Positions 26,627 through 34,489 are shown, counted from the stretch's first letter. The stretch: DNA of 64,000 bases from JAEZFI01 sp044508215 (GCA_044508215.1 JBIQID010000003.1:1-64000); one strand, 5' to 3'. Made by a program: numbers and translations. Notes: a model not told the origin generated them from the letters alone.

Positions 26627-27147
26627 TCCGCCTCCTCCGCGTCGCGATCATGACGGTGGTCTGGCTGGCGCTGTGGTCGGACATCTCGGTGGCGAACGTC
26701 GTGAGCGGCGTGCTGGTGGGCGCCCTGATCACCGCGTGCGTCGACACGTGGCGCTCCGGCCAGGTCATCGTGCGTCCGGTGCGCGCTGCGGTCTTCGGGG
26801 CGTTCTTCCTCCGCCAGCTCGCCCTCTCGACCCTCGCGGTGGCCCGGACGGTCGTGGCGCCCCGGGACCGGGTCCGCACGGGCATCGTCGCCGTGCCGCT
26901 CGCCGGCTGCTCCGACGCGGTGGCCACCCTGATCGCCGACGCCATCAGCCTCACCCCGGGAACCCTCACGCTCGAGGTCCGCCGGGATCCGCTCACCCTG
27001 TACGTGCACGCGCTCGACACCCGCGACGTCGAGGAGCTCCGCAACGAGATCCGCACGCTCGAGGTGCTGGCGGTGCGGGCGTTCGGCGACGCCGAGGCGC
27101 TCGCGGGCCTGTCGCTCGACGACACGCGGGTCTGGAGGGGTCGATGA
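26623..27147 (+). CDS. mrpE: Mrp antiporter subunit E
   Basis: A 174-residue subunit with two or three N-terminal membrane helices (RVAIMTVVWLALWSDISVANVVSGVLVGALI) and a soluble C-terminal domain. The conserved block ISLTPGTLTLEV, followed by LYVHALDTRDVEELRNEI, identifies MrpE, which is needed for assembly of the complex. The GTG start overlaps the mrpD stop; the stop overlaps mrpF (ATGA). Confidence 0.93.
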
Positions 27148-27395
27148 TCACGGTCGCACTGACGCTGCTCGCGCTCGGGGGCGCGTGCTTCCTCTACCGG
27201 GCGATCACCGGCCCGTCGCTCGCCGACCGGATCGTGGCGGTGGACGGGCTGGTCGTCACGATCGTGGCGGCGATCGTCCTGCGGTCGATCCAGCAGGACG
27301 CCGACTGGTTCCTCGACGTGGCGGTCGTCGTGGCGTTCATCGGGTTCGTCGGCACCACGGCGGGCGCACGCTTCGTGGAACGGAGGGGCGGGTGA
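27144..27395 (+). CDS. mrpF: Mrp antiporter subunit F
   Basis: An 83-residue protein with three membrane helices. FLYRAITGPSLADRIVAVDGLVVTIVAAIVL is the conserved MrpF core (RxxxGP-xxDR), and the short C-terminus ends in basic residues. Overlaps mrpE and mrpG by 4 bases each. It sits near the Na+ path in known Mrp structures. Confidence 0.93.
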   Translation: MITVALTLLALGGACFLYRAITGPSLADRIVAVDGLVVTIVAAIVLRSIQQDADWFLDVAVVVAFIGFVGTTAGARFVERRGG

Positions 27396-27739
27396 GCGCC
27401 ACGGAGGTGGTCGTGGGGGTCCTGGCCCTCGTCGGCAGCGGCTTGGTGCTGCTCGCCGGGGTCGGCGTGATCCGGTTCGACGACCTCTACGCCCGGATGC
27501 ACGCAGCAACGAAGGCCACCACCGTCGGCATCCTGGTCGTCGCGGTCGCTGGCGCCCTCTCGATCGACGGTGGCGCCGCGAAGATCCTGCTGGCCGCCGC
27601 CCTGGTGTTCGTCACGGCGCCGAGCGCAGCTCACTTCATCGGTCGCGCCGCCTACCGGGCCGAGGGGGTCGAGGTCCACCTCGAAGGCGGTGACGACCTC
27701 GGCGACCTGCTGGACGAGGACCCGACGCACGACGCCTGA
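27392..27739 (+). CDS. mrpG: Mrp antiporter subunit G
   Basis: Final subunit, 115 residues. GVIRFDDLYARMHAATKATTVGILVV is the MrpG signature (RFxDxYxRMHAATK), followed by a third helix with VTAPSAAHFIGRAAYR. The C-terminus is acidic. Its GTG start overlaps the mrpF stop. With it the operon is complete, mrpA to mrpG in canonical order, with every joint a four-base overlap. Confidence 0.94.
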   Translation: MSATEVVVGVLALVGSGLVLLAGVGVIRFDDLYARMHAATKATTVGILVVAVAGALSIDGGAAKILLAAALVFVTAPSAAHFIGRAAYRAEGVEVHLEGGDDLGDLLDEDPTHDA

Positions 27740-27769
27740 GCACCCCGTGCGGAGCGCGGCATCGCCGAG

Positions 27770-27775
27770 TACGTT
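27770..27775 (+). promoter_or_regulatory. -10 box of the split-barrel gene
   Basis: TACGTT ends eight bases before ATG 27784, with no Shine-Dalgarno between. It suggests leaderless expression separate from the mrp operon. Confidence 0.4.
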
Positions 27776-27783
27776 GCGCGCCG

Positions 27784-28251
27784 ATGTCCTCGTGGAGCGA
27801 AGTGGAGGAGGCAGCACCCGAGCTGGCGGCGCGGGTGCGGAAGCTGTTCGACGCCGGCCGCCACAAGACGATCGCGACGATCCGTGCCGACGGCTCGCCC
27901 CGCATCTCGGGGATCGAGTCGGAGTTCGTCGACGGCCAGCTGCAGTTCGGCTCGATGCGCGGGGCACGGAAGGGAGCGGACCTCCGTCGTGACCCGCGGT
28001 TCGCGCTGCACGGCCCGACCTTCCACCCCGAGGAGGGCAAGGAAGGGGAGTGGCCGGGTGAGGGGAAGATCGCCGGGCGCGCCGTACCGGCCGGCGACCT
28101 GACCGCCGAGGAGGGCGGGGAGGCGGAGGGCGAGCTGTTCGTCGCTGACATCTCCGAGGTCGTGGTCACCGGCCTGAACGACGCGGCGACGATGCTCGTC
28201 GTGGAGTCGTGGACCCCCGAGCGGGGCCTGCGGAGGATCGAGCGCGCCTGA
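27784..28251 (+). CDS. Pyridoxamine 5'-phosphate oxidase-family protein
   Basis: A 155-residue flavin split-barrel protein. ARVRKLFDAGRHKTIATIRADGSPRISGIESEF and the following RKGADLRRDPRFALHG are typical of the PNPOx-like general stress/FMN- or F420-binding family; the C-terminal VESWTPERGLRRIERA is also family-like. True PdxH residues are not evident, so this is not the vitamin B6 enzyme. TACGTT at 27770-27775 ends eight bases before the ATG and no Shine-Dalgarno is seen, suggesting a leaderless message. Convergent with the esterase at 28270. Confidence 0.8.
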   Translation: MSSWSEVEEAAPELAARVRKLFDAGRHKTIATIRADGSPRISGIESEFVDGQLQFGSMRGARKGADLRRDPRFALHGPTFHPEEGKEGEWPGEGKIAGRAVPAGDLTAEEGGEAEGELFVADISEVVVTGLNDAATMLVVESWTPERGLRRIERA

Positions 28252-28269
28252 CGCGCCTGGGGGTCCGGG

Positions 28270-29382
28270 TCACCCGCCCTGTCGGTGGCGGTCGAAGAAG
28301 TCGAGCATCACCGAGGTCGCTTCGAGGTTCGTCGTCATGTGCCCCGCGATCTCCGCGACGTCCACACCCACGACCTCCGGCAGCGCCATGCCCTGGGCCA
28401 GCTCGGTGAGGCGAGCCACGTCGACGTAGTTCAGCATGCCGGGCCACGTGTGCCCGCCCCCGAGCACCGTGTACAGCTCGACGTCCAACCCGTCGTCGCA
28501 GCCATCCCACCTCGTCACCGTCACGTCGTCGTGGACGGCGGCGGCCTCACCGGCTTCCTCGCAGCCGGCCGCCGCGGCCAGCTCCGTGAGCCGCTCCTGC
28601 ACCGACGGGTTGTCGACCGGCACCCTCGACGACGTGCCGCCGTCGTAGGGGACGAGCGGGTCGGCGTCGCCGTGGAACGCGATCACGGAGGTGGGCTCCG
28701 CATCGGGGCACGAGGGTGCCAGGTTCACCCCCGAGACGGGACCGATGGCGGCGATCCGGCCCGGGAGCTCGCACGCGAGGACCGTCGCCATCCCGGCGCC
28801 GTTCGAGTTGCCGGTCACGTAGACACGCGCGGCGTCGATGCAGAGCTGCGCGGTGGTGGCGTCGATGAGCTCGGTCAGGAAGGCCACGTCGTCCTGCGTG
28901 CCGGTGGCCTCGTCGGCATCGTCGAGTCGGATGTTCCAGTACGGCGCGGTGATCTCCCGGCCGTTCACCGTCGAGGTGACGTCGGTGGCCTGCGGGGTGA
29001 TGAGGACGTAACCGCGCTCGGCGGCCGCCTCGGGGAGGCCGGAGAACAGGCTCTGCTGCTCGATGCTCGACGTGTAGCCGTGGAGGTCGAGGATGAGCGG
29101 CAGCGGCGTGGTGCCGTCGTGGGCTGGGGGGACCACACGCTCAGCGACGCGAGTCGTGCCACCCGACTCGACCTCGATCCGCGTGGCGCCCGGAGCGATG
29201 GCCGGGAGGTCGCTGGGAGCGTCGCTGCGGCAACCGGACGCGACCGTCGCGGTGGTCGAGGTGGTCGTCTGTGCCCCGGATCCGGTCGCTGTCGGGCCAT
29301 CGTCGGAGCACGCCGGGACCGCCAGCAGCAGCGTCCCGATCGCCGACACCGCCGCGAGGGCTCGGAGGCGGTTCGCTCGCAC
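28270..29382 (-). CDS. LpqC/PHB depolymerase-like esterase, lipoprotein
   Basis: Exported esterase of 370 residues. The signal helix ends in LLLAVPAC, a lipobox, then a T/S-rich linker. The hydrolase core shows ILDLHGYTSS (oxyanion), YVTGNSNGAGMATVLACE (nucleophile elbow), FHGDADPLVPYDGG (acid) and LGGGHTWPG (histidine), the pattern of LpqC, PHB depolymerase and feruloyl esterase relatives. The GTG at 29382 follows the NTF2-like gene stop by two bases. It is a paralogue of the esterase at 29939, with the same GGHTWPG histidine loop. Last gene of the right-to-left operon. Confidence 0.85.
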   Translation of the reverse strand: MRANRLRALAAVSAIGTLLLAVPACSDDGPTATGSGAQTTTSTTATVASGCRSDAPSDLPAIAPGATRIEVESGGTTRVAERVVPPAHDGTTPLPLILDLHGYTSSIEQQSLFSGLPEAAAERGYVLITPQATDVTSTVNGREITAPYWNIRLDDADEATGTQDDVAFLTELIDATTAQLCIDAARVYVTGNSNGAGMATVLACELPGRIAAIGPVSGVNLAPSCPDAEPTSVIAFHGDADPLVPYDGGTSSRVPVDNPSVQERLTELAAAAGCEEAGEAAAVHDDVTVTRWDGCDDGLDVELYTVLGGGHTWPGMLNYVDVARLTELAQGMALPEVVGVDVAEIAGHMTTNLEATSVMLDFFDRHRQGG

Positions 29383-29384
29383 GA

Positions 29385-29870
29385 TCAGCGATCCGGGATC
29401 GAGAAGTCCCGGTTGGGCTCGGGCACCTTGTGCATCGGCCCGGTGGGTCGCCACCCCGACTGCTTCATGTCCGCGAGCACGTGCGCCATGTTGAGGAGGT
29501 CCTCCTCGTAGCGGAACTTGCCGTCGCCCGCGTAGACGAGCGTCGAGACACCCGACTGCTCGCGCAGCTGGCCGTCGGCGCCGGGGAACTGCTGGCGCCA
29601 CTTCACCACGACCGTCTCGCCGTCGTCGGCGATGGCGTAGAAGTCGGTGGGGAACGTCCAGTCGTCGAGGCCGGCCATGGCGGGCCCGAAGACCGTCTCC
29701 AGGATCGCATCGAGGCCCTCGACGCGCCCCCAGGCGGGGTCGACGAAGACGGCGTCGTCGGTGAAGAACTCGGCCAGGCGGTCCCATCCGCCGTTGCCCG
29801 CGCAGATCTCGTCGCGCGTGGCGATGTAGCGGCGGACGGTGTCCTCGATCTCGTCGCGGTCGAACGGCAT
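29385..29870 (-). CDS. NTF2-like (SnoaL-type) protein
   Basis: A 161-residue alpha+beta barrel protein of the NTF2/SnoaL superfamily: an N-terminal helix (RDEIEDTVRRYIATRDEICAG), then WDRLAEFFTDDAVFVDPAWGRVEG and strands ending in the curved sheet (ETVVVKWRQQFPGADG). The pocket often binds or isomerises ring compounds, but catalytic residues cannot be named. The purine-rich GGGGGCC lies before the ATG. Its stop is two bases before the start of the second esterase, so the two are coupled. A 7-bp inverted repeat lies just upstream. Confidence 0.78.
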   Translation of the reverse strand: MPFDRDEIEDTVRRYIATRDEICAGNGGWDRLAEFFTDDAVFVDPAWGRVEGLDAILETVFGPAMAGLDDWTFPTDFYAIADDGETVVVKWRQQFPGADGQLREQSGVSTLVYAGDGKFRYEEDLLNMAHVLADMKQSGWRPTGPMHKVPEPNRDFSIPDR

Positions 29871-29891
29871 CGGTGGCCCCCTGTGATCCGT

Positions 29892-29909
29892 CGATCGCCC
29901 CCGCGATCG
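29892..29909 (-). terminator. Intergenic hairpin in the esterase operon
   Basis: CGATCGC and GCGATCG flank CCCC. It lies in the only sizeable gap (68 bases) of the right-to-left operon, between the first esterase and the NTF2-like gene. It may be an internal terminator or attenuator; no T-run is present. Confidence 0.35.
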
Positions 29910-29938
29910 TGGCGGTGACCCTATTTGCCGCCGTGGCC

Positions 29939-30982
29939 TCAGCGCAGGGGGTGCGCCTCGAACCAGTCGAGGGCGAGGTCCGTGGCATCGATGGTGCGCG
30001 TCGTGACCTGCGCGGGCCGGTCGATCGCGGCGCCCGGCCAGGTGTGGCCGCCGTGCAGGATCGAGTACAGCTCCACGCCGGTGCCCTCCGGGCAACCCCG
30101 GTAGGTCCAGCGCTCGACGTCGTCGCCGATCTGCTCGACGTCCTTCTCCTCGGAGCAGCCGTTGTTGCTGGCCCACCTCGGCATGTTGACCTCGACGCCG
30201 GGGAGGTCCCTGTTGGGGCCGGTGACCACGACGCCCTCGTCCGCGCCCTCGCCGTAGGGGACGACGTAGTCGGCCGTCCCGTGGAAGGCGACCACCGGGA
30301 TGGCACAACCGTCGGGGGCGACCTCCTCGGCGACCAGTGCGATCGAGGCGAAGCGGTCGGGGTGCGTGCAGGCGGTGATCGTCGCCTTCCATGCGCCGAG
30401 CGAGATCCCGGCGGCGTGCACGCGGTCGAGGTCCACGCACCAACCAGCCGCCACGTGGTCGAGGAGTGCCACGAGGAACCGGTCGTCGCGGCCCTGACCC
30501 GGGAGCTCCCACATGCCGTCGATCGCGTCGGGCGTGACGACGATGTGGCCGCGGGCGGTGCCCTTCGCCGGGATCAGCGAGTAGGCGCTCTGCTGCACAG
30601 CGTTCGACCCGGCACCGTGCAGGTTCAGCACCAGGGGAGCGGGGACGTCCGGGTCGTAGGCCCTCGGGACGCCCAGGCGGTAGGTGCGGGTGACGCCGTC
30701 CGACTCGAACGTGAGCGGCACGTCGGCGACGGGGTCGTCGGTCGCAGTGATGGCAGGCGACGTGCCGCAACCCTCGCTGGGCCGGGCGGCACCTCGGCCG
30801 CGCCCTGGCGCCTCGGTGCTCGTCGTCGATCTCACGCCGCCGGGCGGCTCCTCCGACGTGGTGCTGGTACCGGCGTCCCCGGATCGGGACTCCGTGCCGC
30901 CGTCCCCGGAGCTGGAGCACCCGGCCACGAACGCCACGGCCACCATGATCAGCGCCAGTGCCCTCTGCGTCCCGTGGGTCAT
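29939..30982 (-). CDS. LpqC/PHB depolymerase-like esterase, lipoprotein
   Basis: Exported esterase, 347 residues. The signal ends in VAFVAGC (lipobox), followed by a long S/T/G-rich linker. VLNLHGAGSNAVQQS gives the oxyanion strand, AAGISLGAWKATITA the nucleophile elbow, FHGTADYVVPYGEG the acid and LHGGHTWPG the histidine. It is a paralogue of the protein at 28270. The ATG overlaps the stop of the LLM oxidoreductase gene (ATGA). A surface ester hydrolase made together with a flavin-dependent oxidase suggests uptake and breakdown of an ester, but the substrate is unknown. Confidence 0.85.
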   Translation of the reverse strand: MTHGTQRALALIMVAVAFVAGCSSSGDGGTESRSGDAGTSTTSEEPPGGVRSTTSTEAPGRGRGAARPSEGCGTSPAITATDDPVADVPLTFESDGVTRTYRLGVPRAYDPDVPAPLVLNLHGAGSNAVQQSAYSLIPAKGTARGHIVVTPDAIDGMWELPGQGRDDRFLVALLDHVAAGWCVDLDRVHAAGISLGAWKATITACTHPDRFASIALVAEEVAPDGCAIPVVAFHGTADYVVPYGEGADEGVVVTGPNRDLPGVEVNMPRWASNNGCSEEKDVEQIGDDVERWTYRGCPEGTGVELYSILHGGHTWPGAAIDRPAQVTTRTIDATDLALDWFEAHPLR

Positions 30983-31926
30983 CGGATCGATCCTTTGGGG
31001 ACAGGCGGGGCGGCTTCGCGGAAGGCGGTGACCGCCGCGGCGAAGAGGTCCTCGGCTGCCGACGGGTCGTCGGGGGCCCTCAGGGTGAGCCGCACGTCGG
31101 TGACCCCCACCTCGGCGAGGGGCGGCACCGCCTCGAAGGTGGCGGCGAAGTCGATCGACCCGTCCACCGCAGCGACCGTCCGGACCGCACCCACGATCTG
31201 GATGCCGTCGAGCGACCCGCCCTCCGCCTCGACCAGCCCCCGCATCTCGTCGATCCCAGTGGGGAGGTCCGCGGCAGCAGGGCCCCACGGGATCCAGCCG
31301 CTGCCGAACCGGGCGATGCGACGTGCGACGGCCCGGTTCGCGGTGCCCGACACCCAGATCGGGACACCGCCCGGCTGCCGCGGCTTGGGCATCTGGTGGA
31401 TGCCGCCGAACGACAGGCGCTCGTCGGAGAACGACGCCCGCTCGTCCCGCCACAGCGTCGAGAGGACCCCGAGCGTGTGGTCGAGGAGCCGGCCGCGCTC
31501 GGAGAAGTCCAGGCCGGCGGCCTCGTACTCCTCCCTCTGCCAGCCCACTCCGACGCCGAGGTCGACCCGTCCCTCCGACAGCACGTCGAGCGTGGACAAC
31601 GCCTTCGCCAGCACCACCGGTCGACGGAGCGCCGCGAGGAGGATGCCGGTGCCCAGCCGCACCCGCTCGGTCACCGCGGCGACCGCCGACAGCACGGTGA
31701 TCGGCTCCAGCCAGTGGCCGTCGGGCCCGGTCGGCTGGCGACCGCCCGCCACCCCGCCCACCTCCGGCCGTCCGTAGGCGTCGAGCCGCTCGCCGAAGGC
31801 CACGTGGTCGGTGACCACCAGCCGGTCGATCCCCGCACGGTCGGCCGCCTGCGCCCGTTCGAGCAGGGGGCGCCACGACCCCGGGTCGGTGGCGGAGAAC
31901 GTGACGAGCGTGGTCGACAGCTCCAT
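30979..31926 (-). CDS. LLM-class oxidoreductase, probably F420-dependent
   Basis: Luciferase-like monooxygenase fold, 315 residues. Typical segments are DRLVVTDHVAFGERL, ERVRLGTGILLAALRRPVVLAKALSTLDVLSEGRVDLGVGVGW and FSDERLSFGG, with WVSGTANRAVARRIARFGSGW near the phosphate-binding region. The pattern matches the actinobacterial F420-dependent group (TIGR03619-like). It overlaps the esterase gene by 4 bases and shares one base with the preceding NTF2-like gene (TGATG). It oxidises or reduces an organic substrate using F420; the substrate is unknown. Confidence 0.88.
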   Translation of the reverse strand: MELSTTLVTFSATDPGSWRPLLERAQAADRAGIDRLVVTDHVAFGERLDAYGRPEVGGVAGGRQPTGPDGHWLEPITVLSAVAAVTERVRLGTGILLAALRRPVVLAKALSTLDVLSEGRVDLGVGVGWQREEYEAAGLDFSERGRLLDHTLGVLSTLWRDERASFSDERLSFGGIHQMPKPRQPGGVPIWVSGTANRAVARRIARFGSGWIPWGPAAADLPTGIDEMRGLVEAEGGSLDGIQIVGAVRTVAAVDGSIDFAATFEAVPPLAEVGVTDVRLTLRAPDDPSAAEDLFAAAVTAFREAAPPVPKGSIR

Positions 31927-32432
31927 CACCCGTGGCCGCCCGAGGCTTCGAACACGTCGAGGCGGGGCTCCCCATCTGTGGCGGTGCGAGCCCACGTCCG
32001 GTAGCTGCGACCGGAGATCCACCACCGCCCGTCCACCCGGCGGAAGCGGTCCTCGTAGACCCCGAACGCCTGCGACCGCAGCCCCGTCTCCCGGCTGTCC
32101 CGCAGCTCGCACATGTAGAGGCGGCCCCGCGCCTCGTCGGCGGCGTCGATCCAGGTCCGGGCGCTGAGGATCACGAACTGGAAGAAGCCGAAGCGCTCCA
32201 TCGCCGGCCCGACGAACGCTGCGAAGGCCGTAGGGCCTCGCGTCACGATCGGGTCGCCTCGGCGGGTGTCGACGACCACCTCGCAGTCGGGGAGGAACAG
32301 CTCGTCGAGCTCGCCGAACGCCCGCCGGTTGATGAGGTCCGCGTACGCGTGCCACAGCCGCTCGATCTCGATGTGGTCCACCGCCTCCTCGGCGCGAGAC
32401 CGCTCCGTCCCGCCGCCCATCGATCCGTTCAC
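31926..32432 (-). CDS. NTF2-like (SnoaL-type) protein
   Basis: About 168 residues. IERLWHAYADLINRRAFGELDELFLPDCEVVVDTRRGDP is the classical SnoaL-like start, and DRFRRVDGRWWISGRSYRTWAR gives the closing strands. Such proteins act as small dehydratases or isomerases, or as binding domains, in ring-compound catabolism. GTG 32432 is chosen because it overlaps the VOC gene stop by 4 bases, like the other joints of this operon; ATG 32420 is the alternative. The stop shares one base with the LLM gene start. Confidence 0.78.
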   Translation of the reverse strand: MNGSMGGGTERSRAEEAVDHIEIERLWHAYADLINRRAFGELDELFLPDCEVVVDTRRGDPIVTRGPTAFAAFVGPAMERFGFFQFVILSARTWIDAADEARGRLYMCELRDSRETGLRSQAFGVYEDRFRRVDGRWWISGRSYRTWARTATDGEPRLDVFEASGGHG

Positions 32433-32803
32433 TCCGGCCGGTGGCAGACGGCCTCGACGTTGTTTCCGTCGGGGTCCCGCACGAACGCTCCGAAGTAGCC
32501 GGGGTGGTAGATCGGCCACTCCTTCGGCTCGTGCAGCACCTCTGCACCCGCCTCGACCGCTGCCTCGAAGAACGCGCGCACCTGGTCCCGGTCGCGGGCC
32601 GCGAACGCGATGTGGTCCTCACGCCAGCCGGTGTGGTCCTCCGACAGCGGGCCCAGCCAGAAGTCCGGCTTGTCGACGCCGTAGCCGATGACACCCTCCA
32701 TCGGCTCCATCAGCCGCTTCGCCCCGAGCGGGGCGAGCACCTTGTCGTAGAACGCGGCGCTGGCGGACACGTCGCTGCACTGGATCCCGAGGTGGTCGAT
32801 CAT
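32429..32803 (-). CDS. VOC-family (glyoxalase/dioxygenase-like) protein
   Basis: A 124-residue vicinal-oxygen-chelate protein. MIDHLGIQCSDVSASAAFYDKVLAPLG, HIAFAARDRDQVRAFFEAAVEAGAEVL and YFGAFVRDPDGNNVEAVCHRP are the standard paired beta-alpha-beta-beta-beta modules with His and Glu metal ligands (H4, H74 region, E in VEAV). The enzyme type is open. AGGAAGG precedes ATG 32803, which is preferred to an ATG six codons upstream. First gene of the operon running left to the esterases. Confidence 0.85.
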   Translation of the reverse strand: MIDHLGIQCSDVSASAAFYDKVLAPLGAKRLMEPMEGVIGYGVDKPDFWLGPLSEDHTGWREDHIAFAARDRDQVRAFFEAAVEAGAEVLHEPKEWPIYHPGYFGAFVRDPDGNNVEAVCHRPE

Positions 32804-32880
32804 GGGCTCATCCTTCCTCATCGCCGTGTCGGCGCGCGGCTCCTCCTGCCCGCCGCACGGGGGGCTGGCATGCTGGGCGG

Positions 32881-33162
32881 GTGACGGACCTGCAGCAGCG
32901 GTTCCGGGCGGTGATCGCCGACCTGGCGACGGGCGAGGTGGTGTCGTACGGCGAGGTCGCCCGCCGGGCGGGGCGCCGCGGGGCGGCGCGGGCGGTCGGA
33001 GCGTTCCTGTCCGAGCACGGGTCGGACCTGCCGTGGTGGCGGGTGGTCCGAGCCGACGGCCGGGTGGCCCCCCACAAACCGCAGGAACAGACCCGGCGCC
33101 TGCAGGCCGAGGGGATCGACGTGGTCGGGGGGCGGGTCGTCGACGCGCTCCCACCCCGCTGA
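32881..33162 (+). CDS. Alkyltransferase-like protein (ATL)
   Basis: A 93-residue relative of O6-methylguanine-DNA methyltransferase. The DNA-binding helix-turn-helix GEVVSYGEVARRAGRRGAARAVGAFL is intact, but the active-site PCHR is replaced by PWWR (51-54). Loss of the acceptor cysteine to tryptophan defines ATL proteins, which bind alkylated guanine and hand it to nucleotide excision repair instead of demethylating it. GTG start, no Shine-Dalgarno; CATGCT at 32869-32874 may be its -10 box. Diverges from the VOC-led operon. Confidence 0.9.
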   Translation: MTDLQQRFRAVIADLATGEVVSYGEVARRAGRRGAARAVGAFLSEHGSDLPWWRVVRADGRVAPHKPQEQTRRLQAEGIDVVGGRVVDALPPR

Positions 33163-33201
33163 TCAGGACGTGGGGAGCGGTCGCGCCGCCGGTCCGCTCG
33201 G

Positions 33202-33474
33202 TCAGAGGCGCACGTCGACGTGGGCCTCGTCCTCGTCGACCAATCGCTCGCAGGTGGGGCACCAGAGTCGGACCTCCACCGAGCTGCCGCACGCGTCGTG
33301 GTAGGTCTCGCCCTCGTGGCGTCCGCTCTGGCGTGCGCCCCAGCTCGACAGGAGCGTCAGCGCTCCGGCGAGGTCACGGCCCGGACCGGTGAGCTCGTAG
33401 CTGTAGCGGGCCGGGCGGTGCGAGTACGCGGCCGCCGTCACGAGACCGTCCCGTTCCAGCTCCCACCGCACCAT
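33202..33474 (-). CDS. HxlR-like winged-helix regulator, N-terminal half missing
   Basis: About 90 residues are recognisable: LERDGLV, then HRPARYSYELTGPGRDLAGALTLLSSWGAR, the wing and dimer helix of HxlR-type regulators, and a C-terminal zinc-like tail with HDACG, WCPTCERLVDEDE. The preceding helix-turn-helix, normally some 40-50 residues, is absent; the frame upstream of the ATG at 33474 encodes only arginine-rich, unfamiliar sequence lying antisense to the protease gene. It looks like a truncated remnant or pseudogene. Whether it can still be expressed is unclear. Confidence 0.5.
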   Translation of the reverse strand: MVRWELERDGLVTAAAYSHRPARYSYELTGPGRDLAGALTLLSSWGARQSGRHEGETYHDACGSSVEVRLWCPTCERLVDEDEAHVDVRL

Positions 33475-33539
33475 CCGACCTTCTCGACGCACTCGAATCC
33501 GCTGCGCGGTCGGCCGCCGAGGCTGCCGGCCCGTCCGTC

Positions 33540-34385
33540 GTGACGGTCGGCAGGAACGGCCGAGGATCCGGCTTCGTCGTGGCACCCGGAAGGGTCCTGA
33601 CCAACGCCCACAACCTGCGCGACCGCACCACCCAGCTCACGTTCGCCGACGGTCGCTCGGTGCAGGGCAGGGTCGTGGCCGCCGACCTGCACGGCGACCT
33701 GGTCGTGCTCGAGGCCGACACGGCCGAGGCCGCCCCCCTCGAGTGGTCCGACGGGCCACCCGAGCTCGGCGCAGTGGTCTTCGGCGCGGGCCGATCCCAC
33801 CACGGGTTGCGCTTCACCGTCGGGACGGTCTCCGGCGTCGACCGCCCGTTCCGGGGGCCCGGCGGCCGGCGTGTGGCCGGCGCCATCGAGCACACGGCTC
33901 CGATGGCGCCGGGCTCGTCGGGCGGACCGCTCCTGGACCGGGACGGTCGGGTGGCCGGGGTGAACACGCACCGACTCGGTCGGGGCTTCTACCTGGCGGT
34001 GCCGACGGGCGACGAACTGCGCCGCCGAGTCGACGACCTCGCAGCGGGGACGTCACCGCGTCACCTGACGATCGGCGTCGCCGTCGCACCGGCTGAGGTG
34101 GCTCGCCGCCTTCGTCGCTCGGTGGGCCTGCCCGAGCGCGACGGCCTGCTGGTGCGGGGCGTCGAGGAGGACGGCACCGCGGCTCGTGCGGGGGTGCAGG
34201 CGGGCGACCTGCTGGTGTCGGCCTCCGGTCGCGAGCTGATGACGCCCGACGACCTGTTCGCCGTGCTGTCCGCCCACGACCCGGCGACGTCGCTGGAGCT
34301 CGGCGTGGTGCGCGGCGCCGACGAGCTCTCCGTCTCCGTGCGCTGGGACGACACCGCCGGCACCACCGACGCCGACTCCGAGTGA
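33540..34385 (+). CDS. HtrA-like trypsin-fold serine protease with PDZ domain
   Basis: Catalytic triad: H24 (VLTNAHNL), D53 (HGDLVVLEAD) and S127 in APGSSGGPLL, numbered from the GTG at 33540. A PDZ domain follows (about 185-270: LPERDGLLVRGVEEDGTAARAGVQAGDLLVSASG). No signal peptide is seen, so it seems cytoplasmic. In the same frame, about 20 codons before the GTG encode a plausible N-terminus (LLDALESAARSAAEAAGPSV), yet no start codon occurs between the stop at 33390 and the GTG. The 5' end may therefore have been lost, next to a regulator that also lacks its N-terminus. Confidence 0.8.
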   Translation: MTVGRNGRGSGFVVAPGRVLTNAHNLRDRTTQLTFADGRSVQGRVVAADLHGDLVVLEADTAEAAPLEWSDGPPELGAVVFGAGRSHHGLRFTVGTVSGVDRPFRGPGGRRVAGAIEHTAPMAPGSSGGPLLDRDGRVAGVNTHRLGRGFYLAVPTGDELRRRVDDLAAGTSPRHLTIGVAVAPAEVARRLRRSVGLPERDGLLVRGVEEDGTAARAGVQAGDLLVSASGRELMTPDDLFAVLSAHDPATSLELGVVRGADELSVSVRWDDTAGTTDADSE

Positions 34386-34406
34386 GCTGACCCACCGCCA
34401 CCTTCG

Positions 34407-34442
34407 CGTGCACCGGTGTCGCACCCACGGCACCGGTGCACG
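34407..34442. repeat. Inverted repeat, two CACCGGTG palindromes
   Basis: CGTGCACCGGTG (34407-34418) and CACCGGTGCACG (34431-34442) are exact reverse complements around a 12-base spacer. Each arm contains the palindrome CACCGGTG, the copies being 20 bases apart, about two helix turns. It lies 47 bases before the P450-cysE-cysK operon; either an operator or the terminator of the protease gene. Confidence 0.6.
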
Positions 34443-34474
34443 AGGGTTCGAGGCGCGTGGCGGGATGCTCGCAG

Positions 34475-34480
34475 TACGGT
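34475..34480 (+). promoter_or_regulatory. Possible -10 box of the P450-cysE-cysK operon
   Basis: TACGGT ends nine bases before the GTG at 34490. No Shine-Dalgarno is present, so a leaderless or nearly leaderless transcript is suggested. The inverted repeat at 34407-34442 would overlap the -35 side. Confidence 0.35.
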
Positions 34481-34489
34481 CCTGGCTGC

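Noticed and set aside
27784..28251. Pyridoxamine phosphate oxidase PdxH
   Set aside because: Too short, with no recognisable PdxH substrate-binding residues; it belongs to the broader flavin split-barrel group.
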